Source of the DNA: Talpa occidentalis
Lineage: Eukaryota > Chordata > Mammalia > Eulipotyphla > Talpidae
Length of the DNA stretch: 64,000 nucleotides
Direction of reading: 5' to 3'
Assembly (NCBI RefSeq): GCF_014898055.3
Contig: NW_023601104.1
Span: 39,124,210-39,188,209 of the forward strand
The notes under the pieces were generated by a model. It was not told the origin of the DNA, ran no database searches, and worked only from the letters and a program-made list of their open reading frames with translations. Below, one piece after another: positions 41,240 to 54,288 of this stretch. The position numbers were made by a program, and so were the translations under genes. Each line of letters opens with the position of its first letter. Positions within the stretch are counted from its first letter, which is position 1.

Positions 41240-41719
41240 TGTTAGGGGGAAAAGGATGTCCTAAAGCTAATTCCATATGGGCTTTGTGGACTCCACCCCC
41301 ACTCCAGACCAAAGCCATCAGGACATTGGGAAAGACAAATCCCATCACCACCAAAGGGAAGGTTGCTGGAACCTGAGGGTGGAGTTAAGCAGCCAGGTTT
41401 GGTATAAAACCAGACACGTGGGCTTTGGAGGGCCAGGGGGAATTCCCTTTTTGGCTCTCAGCCAGCTTGCAGCTCTCAGCCAGCTCTCAGAGGGCCATTG
41501 GGTTTCCAGGTCGGCGGATCGGGTAGGACGCATTAAAGACTTTATTTCCCTATTTTCTCCCTGAGTTATACATTTTCCTTATTTCCTTTTTCCTTGTAAA
41601 TAAACTTTTATTAACCTTTTATATATGCCTGTAGTGGAGTATTAATAAGTCCCTTTTAAGCGCGCGGGTGAGGACCCACAGCCAGGCAACCCGTTCAATA
41701 TCAGGGCTGCTCTATGACA
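41240..41719 (+). mobile_element. Solo LTR, same family as young provirus
   Basis: It runs from TGTTAGGGGGAAAAGGATGT to CTCTATGACA, with a GGTATAAAAC TATA box and AATAAA. The flanks are GCAG on the left and AGGA on the right, so there is no target-site duplication. This suggests a rearrangement or recombination between elements. Confidence 0.85.
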
Positions 41720-42394
41720 AGGAGACGCAGACATCATCCTGCTGAGGGTCTCAGCAGCCCTTTATTTATACATTTCAAACAAACTGTGAGAGTGCATAAG
41801 CATGTGCATTAAGGCAAGAAGATAACAATCATCACATCTATCTCAAGAACAGCCAAGGGTCTATTTGCCCTCCTGCAGAGGTCGTGACATTTATTACACT
41901 TTGTTTTAAAGAAGGCACAGATACTAAACAAAAGTGTTCTTAGAATAGTCATTAACCTTAAACAGTCATTTTATTACTAGCAAAAAAACTTACATGGCTG
42001 AAACTAACATTTCTATTTTTTTAATAGTGAACAATTAACTAAGGGCTAGGGGAAACAAAGGACAGGAAGTTACCTGGGGGAAGGAAGATGCATTGACTTT
42101 TCCCTAGCCCCAAGCTCTCAATTAAGGGAGGAATTTACCTAATCTAACAAGAGTTTTTCTACCTATTACTCCTATACTTATCTCGTCAGCCCTAGTTTCC
42201 GTATCCAACTTTAAGATCAAGGGAAAATTCCTTTTTCTATAAGATTGCTGATTGTTGTTTTAAGGAACTACAAATATTTCATCAGAGACAGGGCCGGAGA
42301 TGGTTATAGCTTTTGGTTCTCAGAATGGTTAATACGTGACATATCAGTTGTGGTAACATTGACTATTTCCAAGTGCATTATTTGTGCTGCCGTG
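41720..42394. repeat. ERV/LTR-like block, right part
   Basis: It starts GGAGACGCAGACATCATCCT followed by CCTTTATTTATACA, resembling an antisense LTR polyA region. No gene is seen. Confidence 0.35.
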
Positions 42395-42399
42395 GTTAT

Positions 42400-42755
42400 T
42401 GAAAAGTCGATGCAGGGGCCAGGAATGAGGAAGCCCACATAGAAAAAGACAAGATGGCCCTCACACCAGAACCACTGATACCATCAAATCGAAACTGAAG
42501 CCATAAACAGGAGAAAAATAACTCGGCTCCACGAAAAACAACTTTGTTCCACCTAAACCTGTCCCCCGCCTGCCAACCCAATTTTCCTGCCTAACCTCTC
42601 CTCACCCTATAAAAGGGACATCTCTCCTCACAACGCGCCCGGCTTCACGGACCCTCACCTTGGGTCCGTGAGTTCCGCCCGGGGCGCAATAAATTTTCCC
42701 TTCCTTTGAGAAATTTAGCCTGGCTCTCCTTTTCTTTACCCTGCCGAACCTTTCA
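42400..42755 (+). mobile_element. Solo LTR of a different ERV1-type family
   Basis: The 356-bp element starts TGAAAAG and ends CTTTCA. It has a TATA box (CTATAAAAGGG near 42608) and AATAAA near 42688. Perfect 5-bp duplications GTTAT flank it at 42395-42399 and 42756-42760. Confidence 0.85.
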
Positions 42756-42760
42756 GTTAT

Positions 42761-44939
42761 TAGCTCAACCAGTCACAAAATTGTTGTTGACTTATTCTTG
42801 AATGCGTACTCTAATAGCTACCATACCAACTGTCACATCCAGGAGAAGCAGCCCTGAACAAACAGGAAGAATTAACAGGAGCTGGCTATGGCTCCTCCTG
42901 GCTTATCAGGAATTTTCTTACACTTGGAGCATGGCTCGCATCTGCCACCCAACTGCTATCTTTAAAGTGAAAGAATTTCCTTCTCCATTTAGCCCTTGCC
43001 TCAAAAGACCATATATCCATATTAAAGACTTGGCTTTGTTTACAGCCTTTTGTTCCTGGAAGTTTTTCACTTGTTAATGTAAGGCCAAATGTTGAATTAC
43101 TGCCTTTTGGCAGAGAATTACTAATTTTATTAAAAATGTAATATTTGTATCACGCAGTGCCATTTGCCATCAAATTGGTTATTCAGTAATTGATCAAACA
43201 GCATTTGCAGTTTTATTTTTAAATGCACATTTTAACGATGGTAGAAATTAGCCATAAACAAATGAGAAGAATCTAGCAGGAGTCAGCTAACAAGATTCCT
43301 GATTTTCAGGAATCTGCCCCATGCCCGGACCTTTGTCAGACAACATGAGTAGCATGGCTCCCAACAGGGTAGGACCCCATGAATGGGGATCCTTGGGACA
43401 CACATTCAAGGGGTACCTCTCTCCCCTCCCGCCGCAGATGTCCCTTTAGATTCCCCCAGCTCTTCCTGCTGTGGTGGGAGAAGGTGGAGATGCCTGCCTT
43501 GACCCCACCCATGATGATAGGGGTCTGGGGACTCACACTGAGATACAGTTCATAGCACTGCTCCATTGGACAGGCAGATGATGGCAGAAAATACAGGCAG
43601 GCATGAGTGGGTCAGGGCTCCCGGCTCTGCTGGTTCTGTGGGGGACCCTGGAGGAAAGGGAGCCTGTTTAGGTGGAACAGGCCACCAGAAGGACAGTTAC
43701 TCCGAGCAGCAACTCCCTCTCTGAAGAAGTATCCCATGATCCCTCCATCACAGATGCAAGGTCTTCTTTGAAGTAAGCCATTTGCTTAGAATTGAGTCAG
43801 TCACATGTCTTCCAGCTCCTGTTTTTCTCCTTGTGTTAGTCATCAGTGACAAGGAACAAAACAGTTCCATTCCCTCAGGGGAGATATTGTCAAGGTACAA
43901 GCAACATAAATGGGGAAGTGAGAACAGTGAGGTCATATCCCTTGGAGGTGCCAATTTCACATCTACTTAAGTGAGGCCTTTTATAAAGTCACCAAGTCTT
44001 GCCCTCTGACCTGCTGGCTGTGAGGTTTGGAAAAATGCCTTCCTTCATCGGAATCAGATCTGCCTGGGTACTCTCTCCCTAACCATAGTTCTCACTTCTC
44101 CAGAAACACCATTTCTCAATCTTTTTGTTCTGCCAGAAACTATACTTTTTTTTTAGTACTTTTATCTCCCATAGAGGATCTGCATATTGAGACCTCTGTG
44201 AGACTTTATTGAGGTTTTACGGTGCTTAACATAGGTATGGGAGGGAATGTGTGAGTGTCAGACACAGCGCTCCCCTCCCTAGCTGGCCAGAGGCCCTGGC
44301 AGTAGATGATGCAACACCTGCAGCCAAGCCATGGGCGCTCTCTGGTTCTCAGTGTTGTGTTCTGAGATGAAAGAGTGAAGAAAGGCAGTCCCAGTGACAA
44401 CATTATTTTATTTTTAGCATTTTCTTCTTCTAAAGATTTTCCTTTTTATACCTCCCAAGAAAAAGGTCGGATGTCAACATTAAATCTGTTTCGTGAAGAC
44501 TTTTATGCTTTTCATAGAAGTGGTTGTGACTGTCTTCACTAATTGCCTTTCATAACAGAAAAACAAAACCAATTACACACTTGAGTTCAAAAACACAGAT
44601 ACACAGTCAAGGAAAAGAATGTGCTTCCCTCTACTCTCTTCCTTGATGCTCCCAAATTCCTGTTAAAGACCAGCAAGAAACAGATTTTTGAGCCCAAGAT
44701 GGATTTTCTATATTTCACATAAAATAAGACATTCAAACCCCTTTTTTTGTATGAAAAAAGGTAAATATCTTCAGTGTATTCACACTTGAGGAAGTTTAAA
44801 ACTAATTGTACAATGGTGGTGACATAAAGATAAAGCATTGCCAATTAATATGTAATTTATTACTCTTGATTTCTTTAGTAGGAAGAAATAAAGGTCTGTC
44901 TGTGGTTTCACCATTAATTCCTAGGTCAATAGGCTATTT
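42761..44939. other. Intergenic DNA, no gene recognised
   Basis: Several short frames occur (for example 43336-43566 on minus), but none resembles a known protein. Stretches at 42845-42920 and 43245-43310 resemble each other weakly, possibly old LTR pieces. Confidence 0.4.
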
Positions 44940-44954
44940 CAGGAATAGAATCTT

Positions 44955-45203
44955 TTTTTTTTTTTTAAAGATTTATTTATTTATTTATGTAAGCACTGGG
45001 TACAGTCAGAAGCATGGGAGGGTGAGAGAATTCACCAGAGCCAGAGCAGGGAGCAGAACAGGCAGACTGATGAAATACACTGCTGAGGGGAGCAGCAAGC
45101 ACGCCATGTGGGACCCTCGCCGGCCAGCCAAGGATTCAACCAGTGCTGCAGAGGCAGACAACTTCGCAGCCCAGCGCTTAACCGCTGCGCCACCGGGTGG
45201 GCC
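44955..45203 (-). mobile_element. tRNA-derived SINE, antisense
   Basis: The poly-T side is at 44953-44967 and the tRNA-like head at the right. A perfect duplication CAGGAATAGAATCTT flanks it at 44940-44954 and 45204-45218. Confidence 0.92.
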
Positions 45204-45218
45204 CAGGAATAGAATCTT

Positions 45219-45531
45219 ATCAAAGACCCAGGAATTAGACAAAAATCTAGTATTAGAGCTCATAAAACAGAATTGGATTAATTTGGGGAACAAGTCAGTA
45301 GTCACTATATACTAATCAGGATGTTCCAGTATTTATTTTCTAAGTTACTGAATAGGCTGGATGTTAATTGTTGAAAAAAGATACAAATATTAACAATTTC
45401 TGATAAATAAGTAGAATTCTATTACTTGAATTTTTCATCACCTAAGAAAACATTGTTAACATTTTAGTGCATAATTCTCCATATTTGTCTTTGCTCCATA
45501 TATGTTTTTATAAAATATGGGACACTCTATG
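45219..45531. other. AT-rich intergenic DNA
   Basis: Nothing is recognised. The last bases TATG form the target-site copy of the next LTR. Confidence 0.4.
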
Positions 45532-46009
45532 TGTTAGGGGGAAAAGGATGTCCTAAAGCTAATTCCATGCAGGCTTTGTGGACTCCACCACCACTCCAGA
45601 CCAAAGCCAAAAGACACTGGGAACTCCAAATCCCATCACCACCAAAGGGAAGGTGGCTGGGACCTGAGGGTGGGGTTAAGCAGCCAGGTGTGGTATAAAG
45701 CCAGACACGTGGGCTTTGGAGGGGATCCCCCATTTTTGGCTCCCCACCAGCTCGCAGCGTTCGGCCAGCTCTGAGAGTGCCTTTGGGTTTCCAGGTCGGC
45801 GGATCAGGTAGGACGCATTAAAGACTTTATTTCCCTATTTTCTCCCTGAGTTGTACATTTCCTTAATTCCCTTTCCCTTGTAAATAAACCTTTTATTAAC
45901 CTTTTGTGTGTCCCTGTAGTGGAGTATTAATAAGTCCCTTTTAAGCGAGGGGGTGAGGACCCATAGCCAGGCAACCCGTTTTATTTTATATCGGGGTTGC
46001 CCGATAACA
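45532..46009 (+). mobile_element. Solo LTR, same family as young provirus
   Basis: It runs from TGTTAGGGGGAAAAGGATGT to CCGATAACA. A perfect 4-bp duplication TATG flanks it (45528-45531, 46010-46013), as expected for a gammaretroviral integrase. It has a GGTATAAAGC TATA box. Confidence 0.92.
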
Positions 46010-46013
46010 TATG

Positions 46014-48944
46014 GACTGCTTCAGATTCTTTTTTTTTCCTTCAAGTGCATGTGGGTTCAGGTAATATTTGATTTCTAATGCCTGGGTAGTGGTGAAAAGG
46101 ATGTGTTCATTTTTGGTTTATTTATTATGCTATATAGTGTGGTTTATATATTTTTCTGCACATAAGTTACATTTCAGCATGGAATGATTTCTTAAAATAA
46201 TGCATCCTAAACATTTATTCCAAATCACAAACAAACATCTACATTATTCTGAATGGGTCTATAGTATTTGATGTTATGACTACATCATGGTCCATTAAAC
46301 AAATTTCCTATTGTTGGATATTACAACTTTTTATGTGTACACTTCCAAAAAATAAAAATCCTGGTTAAAATAAGCCCTTTTCTTAAAATAAAAACTTTTC
46401 CAAAAATAAAAATCCTTCAATACTTGCATTCATATTCTTGAGTTGTAAGTCAGATTCCCCGGCAAGCAGATGCTGAAATATAGATTTGCATTAGAAGCTT
46501 AGTGGGAAGTGGCTTTGAGGTTACCACCTATAGAGTGAGTGAAGGAATCATGATGGAGCAGAAGGAGGGGTTGAACTTTAAAAGCAGTCACAACAAAGAT
46601 TTCAGCCAATTCCACAGGAGTTCTAGACTATTCAAAGATGTCTTGAATTCCGTTAAAGGTTGCAGGTCTCCATACCCCCATATTGACCATTCACTGGATG
46701 AGGACGCCCCTAGGAGGAGGTTTTACCTTAGGCAGGACATCTCTCTGCCACTGTAGGCAATTCCCTGAAAGGTCCCTGAGCTGAGAGCCGTCTAAAACCA
46801 CCAACTGGGGAATGAACATCTTAGCGTTGAAGTGGGGCCCACACCACAGCCCCACTGTGCCTCTCTCATCATTGTTTCCTTCTTATGATTTCCTATATGT
46901 GCTAATAGGCCATGGACTTTTCATGAGGCTTCAGATATTATCAATTGTCCTTTTGGGGCTTTTAATATTTCAATTGTAATTGAAGACCAAGAGAACACTT
47001 TTCAGCTAGGCCAAATAACAACACATTACATGTACTGCACTCACCTTGCTGCTCCTTTATCTGCTGTTCCAAGTATCTCAGCCATATAGGAAATTATAAG
47101 AAGGAAGCAATGAGATAAGGCATTAGGAAGCCTCATAAGCACATCATTCTAGCAAAAAAAGCAAATTCCTCCTGCAGCATTTCATTTGGAACCTGTCTGT
47201 ATAAAAATCCCTCCTCTCAAAATGTGAAAGATTTTTAGTCTGAGGGGTTTGGGGGAGAGGAGGAGGAGTGATGGTATCTTTTTTCTTATCTTTTACTTTA
47301 CAGCGATTGTGGTCAGATGGAATTTCAGATATTTTTGACCACTTCAGGTTCAGAGTTTTGTAGGGAATTTGGGACCTCACTTTGAAGAGCTCAGAATACT
47401 TAACTCACATGTGCTGGAGGCTTCTGGTTTTCCCCTGAAAGGTCACACATAAAATTTGGCAAAAATAAGGCTGGTGATTAGCAGAGGAATTCTAAAATGA
47501 TGAACTGGGAAAACAAACAGGGTGGTTTAGGAGAGTAAGGTCTTAGATCTTGCAGGAAGTTGCAACTGACAGGAAGCCATGAAGAGGACTCCCACCCCTA
47601 CCCCTCAGCCCCTCATCTACTCCCCACTGCTCTTGACCAGTTCCTGAGGCCTCTAGGGCCCTGACCCACAGGGTGTGTTTCCTTGCTAGGACCCAAGGGC
47701 CAAGAGGGGACCAGAATCTTTCTCTATAGTCATAGTAGCTAGTCTCACCCAGGCTGAATCTTTCCAAAGACTGCTAGCACTACTGAGAAAACAGCATGTG
47801 ATAAGCATAGTGGATATCATGGGCATACCTGCTAGCTCACAAAAGTCAAAGGTTTGAGCTTGCAGTGGCTAAATGGCCCCATACACTTTAGTTAATTTCA
47901 CCTGTTACCTGGATGTATCGACCTTGTAATAGACCCCAAAGAGGAAAAATATGAGGATCACCTAGTGTTCTCATGCTTTACACACCCTACAAAACCTGGG
48001 CTGAGGATCATGTTTCTGGCTTAACAGTGGAAAATTTGAAACCCAGATGGATCTAATTGCTTATACTAGTAGTTACACAGCTAGTAATGGACAGGATTGG
48101 GAGTTATTTCTTTACTTGCTACAGTGTCAAACCATTTCCACACAAGTTGGTGTGTGGAAATTATGCTTTCTAGGTATCTTACTCATCTAGGTTTCTTAAT
48201 TATAAACCACTAGCTAGCAGCCATGTGCCAGGAGATAGCTCACAGATCCTGAGGACCTCCAGCATCACCTACTCCCAGCAGTCAAATCGACTCCTATTCC
48301 TTTCCATCAATGTCTTCTTCTCTGCCCTCTTAGTTCACACAAGAGGACACTCTGCCCAGGAGATACATTTCCTCATAAAAATTGCTCAGTTGTTTTATCT
48401 TCATGAAAGAAACAGGGCAAACCCCAGAGGCCCAATTTAGATGCTCAAATAGAAACCAGCAATGTATTGACAGATTTTTTTTAAGACTTGTTAAGATTCA
48501 AAATATGTTAATTTATTTTCAAGAATAAAAATATTTCTCTAACATGAGAAGGGTATCTAGATCTAGATAACTGGTGGATTCTTTGGTAAGCCCAATCTAA
48601 AATGTTGGGGCAATTACCTTTGCTTTGGGACCATCAGGTATATTACAAAAAAGAGCAGAAAGGGGCATTAAATACTTACCGACGCTTATCTATCTGGACA
48701 CTTATCTGGACACTTATCTATCTGTCTTTCCCAAGTTAGAAGCAGCTACTGGTACCAGCACTACTTATTATTATGTGATATTGTTTTAGAAGAAAGGCCT
48801 AGTCAAATCACTAAGAAATGAAAGAAAATGGCTAGTAATTTTAATACAAAGGAACTACTATAGCATTATCTTTAAGTGATAATTTTAAGTAGGGGAAATT
48901 GTTTAATTTAAAACTTAGAGCAGGAATATAGGTGAACCAAATAA
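46014..48944. other. Intergenic DNA, no gene recognised
   Basis: This is mostly AT-rich unique sequence. Short frames such as 46502-46756 on plus and 47543-47767 on minus match nothing I know. Confidence 0.4.
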
Positions 48945-49200
48945 GGGATCAGGAAAAAAAAATAATAAATAAATAAATAAAACTAACAGGCAACTATGAA
49001 TCAGAGACATTCTGCAGGGGTGGGGGAGAGAGAGGGAACAAAACAGAGATGGGAAGAGCGCAAGGGACTATGGTGATGGTGCACGCATGAAATGGTGGTG
49101 GGATTGTACAGGGACTACTCCTGAGAGGAGAAAGCAAACATTGTATGAAAATGAACAATGATGTAAAAATAAATAAATAAATATTAAACTGTAAAAAAAA
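48945..49200 (+). mobile_element. L1 3' UTR fragment, older subfamily
   Basis: It resembles the end of 35805-36230: GGGGAGAGAGAGGGAAC, then GGACTACTCCTGAGAGGAG and an A-rich tail. It abuts the next L1. Confidence 0.6.
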
Positions 49201-49218
49201 AACCCTATAGAATTATAA

Positions 49219-50174
49219 GATAATTCACCATGACCAAGTAGGATTCATTCCAAGGACACAAGGATGGTTCAACATCTGAAAATCGATCAACGTTATCCAA
49301 CACATCAACAAAAAGAAATATAAAAACCATATGATAATATCAATAGATGCCGAGAAAGCTTTCGACAAAGTGCAACACCCATTCATGATAAAAGCCCTTG
49401 AAATTCTTGGGATACAAGGAATATACCTCAACATCATAAAGGCCATATATGACAAGCCAACAACCAGTATCATTCTCAATGGTGAAAAGCTAAAAGCATT
49501 TCCATTAAGATCTGGAACAAGACAAGGATGTTCACTCTCACCACTGCTTTTCAATATAATACTGGAAGTCCTAGCCAGAGCAATAAGATAAGAGAAAGAC
49601 ATACAAGGAATCCAAATAGGAAAAGAAGTCAAACTATCACTATTTGCAGATGATATGATACTATACATAGAGAACCCCAAAAACTCCACAGAAAAACTAA
49701 TTCAACTAATCAATCAGTTCAGTAAAGTGGCAGGATACAAAATCAACACAAAAGTCAGTAGCCTTCCTATACACAAACAATAAATCTGAAGAAGAAGAAA
49801 TAAAAAAAAAATCCATTTTATTATCAAAACAAAAAAAAAATCAAATACTTGGGAATAAATCTAACAAAAGAAGTAAAGGGCCTATACAAAGAAAACTATA
49901 AAACACTGTTAAAAGAAATAGAAGAAGGGCCTCCCCGGTGGCACAGAGGTTGAGCGCTGGGTTGCGAAGATGCCTGCAGCTTCTATAGCTCTGGATCGAT
50001 CCCCCGCTGCTCCCCGGCCACCGGAGGAGGGGCCCACATGGCGCGCAGACCTCTCCTGCCACCCACTGCTCCCCTCAGCAGTGTACTTCGGTCCTTCTGC
50101 CTGCTCTGTTCCCTGCTCTGACTCTGGTGAATTCTCTCACCCTCCCGCGCTTCTGACTGTACCCAGTGCTTGTA

Positions 50175-50221
<47 letters not shown>

Positions 50222-51904
50222 ATCTTAAAAAAAAATAGAAGAAGTCACAAAGAAATGGAAAGACATGCCCTGCTCATGGATTGGAAGAATAAATATTATT
50301 AAAATGGCCATCCTATCAAAAGCAATATACAGATTCAATGCTATTCCAATCAAAATTTCAATGTCATTCTTCAAAGAAATAGAACAATTATTGATGAAAT
50401 TCATATGGAATCACCAAAAACCCCGAATAGCCAAAGCTCTCCTGAAAAAAAAAAAAAAGGGAATGGAGGCATCACACTCCCAGACTTCAAACTATACTAC
50501 AAAGCCATAATCATCAAAACTGCATGGTGTTGGAACAAGAACAGACACACAGACCAATGGAATCGAATAGAAAATCCAGAAATAAACCCACAGATTTATG
50601 GTCAACTAATCTTTGACAAAGGAGCAAAGACTATGCATTGGAGCAAAGAAAGTTTGTTCAATAAATGGTGCTGGGAAAACTGGGTCGCTACATGCAAAAG
50701 AATGAAGCTTGACTACTACCTAACACCATACACAAAAACCAACTCAAAATGGATTAAAGAACTGGACATAAGACCTGAAACCATAAAATACATAGAAGGA
50801 AATATAGGTGAAACACTACATGATATGCACATCAAAGACATCTTTACAGACACATCACCCAAAGCAGTGATAATGAAGGCAAAGATAAACAGCTGGGACT
50901 ACATCAAATTAAAGAGCTTCTGCACAGAAAAAGAGACAATAACAAAAACAAAGAGAAACCCCACCGACTGGGAGAACATTTTTGCACACAACACTAATGA
51001 TAAAGGACTGATCACAAAAATCTACAAAGAGCTGATGAGACTCAACAAAAACAAAGAAAATAATCCAGTCAAAAAATGGGCAGAAGAGCTAAAAAGAAAC
51101 TTCTCTGAAGAGGAAATGCAAATGGCCAACAGGTATATGAAAAAATGTTCAACATCACTTGTCATCAGGGAAATGCAAATCAAAACTACAATGAGATACC
51201 ATCTTACACCAGTGAGAATAGCACATATTAAAAAAACTAGCAACAACAAATATTGGCGAGGTTGTGGAGAAAAAGGAACTCTCTTGCACTGTTGGTGGGA
51301 GTGCAAACTGTTCCAACCACTATGGAAAGCTGTGTGGAGATTTCTGGACCTACTAAACATAGAGCTTCCATATGATCCAGCAATTCCACTCCTAGGTATT
51401 TACCCAAAGGACACAGAAACATCAATTCCAAAGAGCACCTGCACCCCTATGTTTATAGCAGCACAATTTACAATAGCTAAGCTTGGAAACAACCCAAATG
51501 CCCAAAAATAGATGACTGGGTCAAGAAGATGTGGTGCATATATACCATGGAATATTACTCAGCATTCAAAAAAGATAAACTCATGCAATTTGCAGCAACA
51601 TGGATGGAGCTGGAAGGGATCATGCTCAGCAAAATAAGCCAGAAAGAAAAAGAAAAATACTGGATGGTCTCACTCATAGCAGGAATCTAGAAAACTTAAA
51701 TAAGGGACCAGGAAAAAGAATAACTATAAGAAAGAAAATATCAAATTCAACAAACAACTATGAACCAGAGACACTCTATGGGGAGTGGGGGGGGGCGGGG
51801 AAAGGAGGGATTGGGGTCAAAATAAGGGGGTTGCAATTGTATGGGGAATATAAAAATAAAATAAATAAATAAAAGATAGTAAATAAAAAAATAAATAAAT
51901 AAAA
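49219..51904 (+). mobile_element. 5'-truncated L1 with ORF2 3' half
   Basis: It encodes the RT and C-terminal parts of L1 ORF2 in two open stretches. The first (49331-49591) starts [19 protein letters not shown], and FADDMILY, the RT active site, follows just after it at 49645-49668. The second (50405-51511) runs through the Cys-containing C-terminal domain to NPNAQK. Between them lie frameshifts and a SINE (49928-50235). The 3' UTR has a G-rich tract near 51781-51800 and an A-rich tail. Flanking copies TATAGAATTATA (left, near 49205) and TATGGAATTATA (right, near 51906) fit a target-site duplication. It cannot move on its own. Confidence 0.88.
49928..50235 (+). mobile_element. tRNA-derived SINE (younger type) inside L1
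   Basis: Pol III box A-like TGGCACAGAGGTTGAG and box B-like GGATCGATCCC are visible. A TAAATAAA array of over 50 bases forms the tail. AATAGAAGAAG duplications flank it. It is younger than the L1 it interrupts. Confidence 0.92.
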
Positions 51905-51918
51905 CTTATGGAATTATA

Positions 51919-53340
51919 GTAAGCATTTGGAACTAGACAAAAACAAATGTGTATATGTTTGTAAATACACCTTCATTTGAAATAGCTATACTTAAATTAG
52001 ATAACAGTGTTGACAGAAGGGTTAATACACACACGTATATACACCTAATGTGACTATGTTATAAAAATAACATTCTTGGGAAATTGCTAGTTGCAATTTT
52101 TGAAATTCCAATTGTTTGAAATCAAGTAAGATGAGGGTGGCAACAGAAAATGCTTGCTGACATGGTGCTTAGAATACAATCTAGCATTTGTCTTGGTGAA
52201 TTCATTACACATTTTGGCCCCCAGTCCCCGTGTTTGTTGACTCAAAGCTCAAATTTTTTTTCAGGAGGAAAAAAGTAAATAAAAGCAGAATCATAAATTA
52301 TACAGATATAACCCAAAATGCTATTTTCTAATATCTAAAAGACAATATAATTGCCACACTTCCTGAAATGCAGATGTCAGCTGAACTACTATACTCTAAA
52401 GAGGATAGATTTTAATTTAATTGTCTGGTGGGCATAGAATTTGAGAGAAAGGAGTAGACTGAACATTTGAAATGTTGATGGACATGAGGCAATAATATGG
52501 ATCTACAGGTGAAATAGTTGGGTCTAGTCACGGCATCCATTGGATTCACAGGCAATTCTGCAGATTTGGATTCTTGTTTCACATTAACTACTGACACTCC
52601 TTACCATACCTCAACCAGATTCATACATTTTTAAATGTGTCTAACAAAGGTTTCTAAAAAAGTTTACGCTAAGATTTAGACAATACAGCTCTGATAACCT
52701 ACAAAGATGCCATCTTGCAAGAAGGACTGAGGACACCCTTGAAAATAACACATATTGAGGAAAGTCGAACACAAGGGCTTGACATGGAAACTTCTGGGTC
52801 TTTGGAGAGGGAGAGGATCTCTGAGGAGCACAGGCAGCGTTGTTGGTGGGAATCCACTGTATGGCTTCACGCCTGAATCTCTTGAATAGGTAAAGCAATG
52901 AGTATAAAGCCAAGAATCTCTTTCGCCCAAAATTTTATATAACTCAGGCGCACAAGACTTATAGCATTGAAACCTGTTTTCCAGATAATCAAAAACCAAG
53001 ACATGGGTTGGAGGTGCCCCTGCCCCAAGTAACTGCTCCCCTGCTTTGGTACCCACTGGGAGATGGTAGCAGGGCTTGGTGGAGACAGTTGTACCTCCCC
53101 GGTTCCCCCAGGTCTTCTTCTGGTATCTATCAGCAACCTCCAGCTCCACTGACTCAGTCGATTCATATTTCTGGGGTGAGACATCCACACATCACTGGTG
53201 ACTGTGTTAATTGCTAAGATGCTTTTTGAAAGAAAGTAACATTATGTATTGGGTACTATAAAATGTTCATGAGGGGATAGCCCACCTGTGCCTATGCTTC
53301 TCTTTTCCTAATTAATAAACCTGTCCTTTTCAAATGATTT
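51919..53340. other. Intergenic DNA with an unexplained open frame
   Basis: On minus, 52676-53188 is open for 170 codons but has no ATG near its start (the first codon is GTG). The protein (for example VFDYLENRFQCYKSCAPELY) is not one I recognise. It may be part of an old pseudogene or repeat, or chance. Confidence 0.3.
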
Positions 53341-53344
53341 TTTT

Positions 53345-53609
53345 AAAGATTTTATTTATTTATACAAGTACTGGGTATAGTCAGAAGCGCGGGAGGGCGA
53401 GAGAATTCACCAGAGCCAGAGCGGGGAGCAGAGCAGGCAGAAGGACCGAAGTACACTGCTGAGGGGAGCAGCGGGTGGCAGGAGAGGTCTGCCCGCCATG
53501 TGGGACCCTCACCCGGCAGCTGGGGAGCAGCCGGGGATCGAACCGGCGCTGCAGAGGCTGCGGGCATCTTCGCAACTCAGCGCTCAACCTCTGCGCCACT
53601 GGGGAGGCC
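53345..53609 (-). mobile_element. tRNA-derived SINE (younger type), antisense
   Basis: The head is at the right (GGCCTCCCCAGTGGCGCAGA on minus) and the tail at the left. TCAAATGATTTTTT duplications flank it. Confidence 0.92.
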
Positions 53610-53619
53610 CTCAAATGAT

Positions 53620-54244
53620 TTTTTAAAAAGATTTTTCTTTACATTTGTAGACACAGTGACTGGGGGCAAGAGGACTGTGACTTAAACAGATTAACAGGAG
53701 AAAATGCATACAATCTGTTACTGTTTAATTTTACATGCTGGAGGACATAATAAAAAGAAATAAATACCCAACGAAATGGTGATATTTAAGAGATCATATT
53801 ACCATCTTAATTAGGGATAGGAAGGAGGGAAGAGTCCACTTGTAGGAGAGCAAATGATATTTAGGAAATTTAGGGAAGATAAACGAGCCCCTGAGAGACA
53901 TTGATAGTCTATGACAATGTCTGTCTGGGTGGTGCTGACATTTCTTCTCATCTCCCCCCTGTGGTAAGACTGACATCTTCCTTGGCTGGTGAAATCCAAT
54001 GTCTCCTCCTGTGTAGATTCTCAAATGTCGTCAGTTCAATTATCCTTGTGCCATTGTGACACATCCTGGACCCATTTGTGGATTTATCAAAGAAATAATT
54101 ATTTTAAGAAAAATTGAATCAGCTTTTTCATTCAGGAGAAGAGAGTTACAAATGTGGAAGGTGAGACAAGTAGAAAGAAACTTGTGGTGTTTGAAACAAG
54201 GTGACAGTATAAGTCATAGTGTTTAACAGTGACATAAAATAGAG

Positions 54245-54288
<44 letters not shown>

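Noticed and set aside
48990..51900. CRISPR-like or regulatory array from the TAAATAAA repeats
   Set aside because: These are tails of L1 and SINE insertions.
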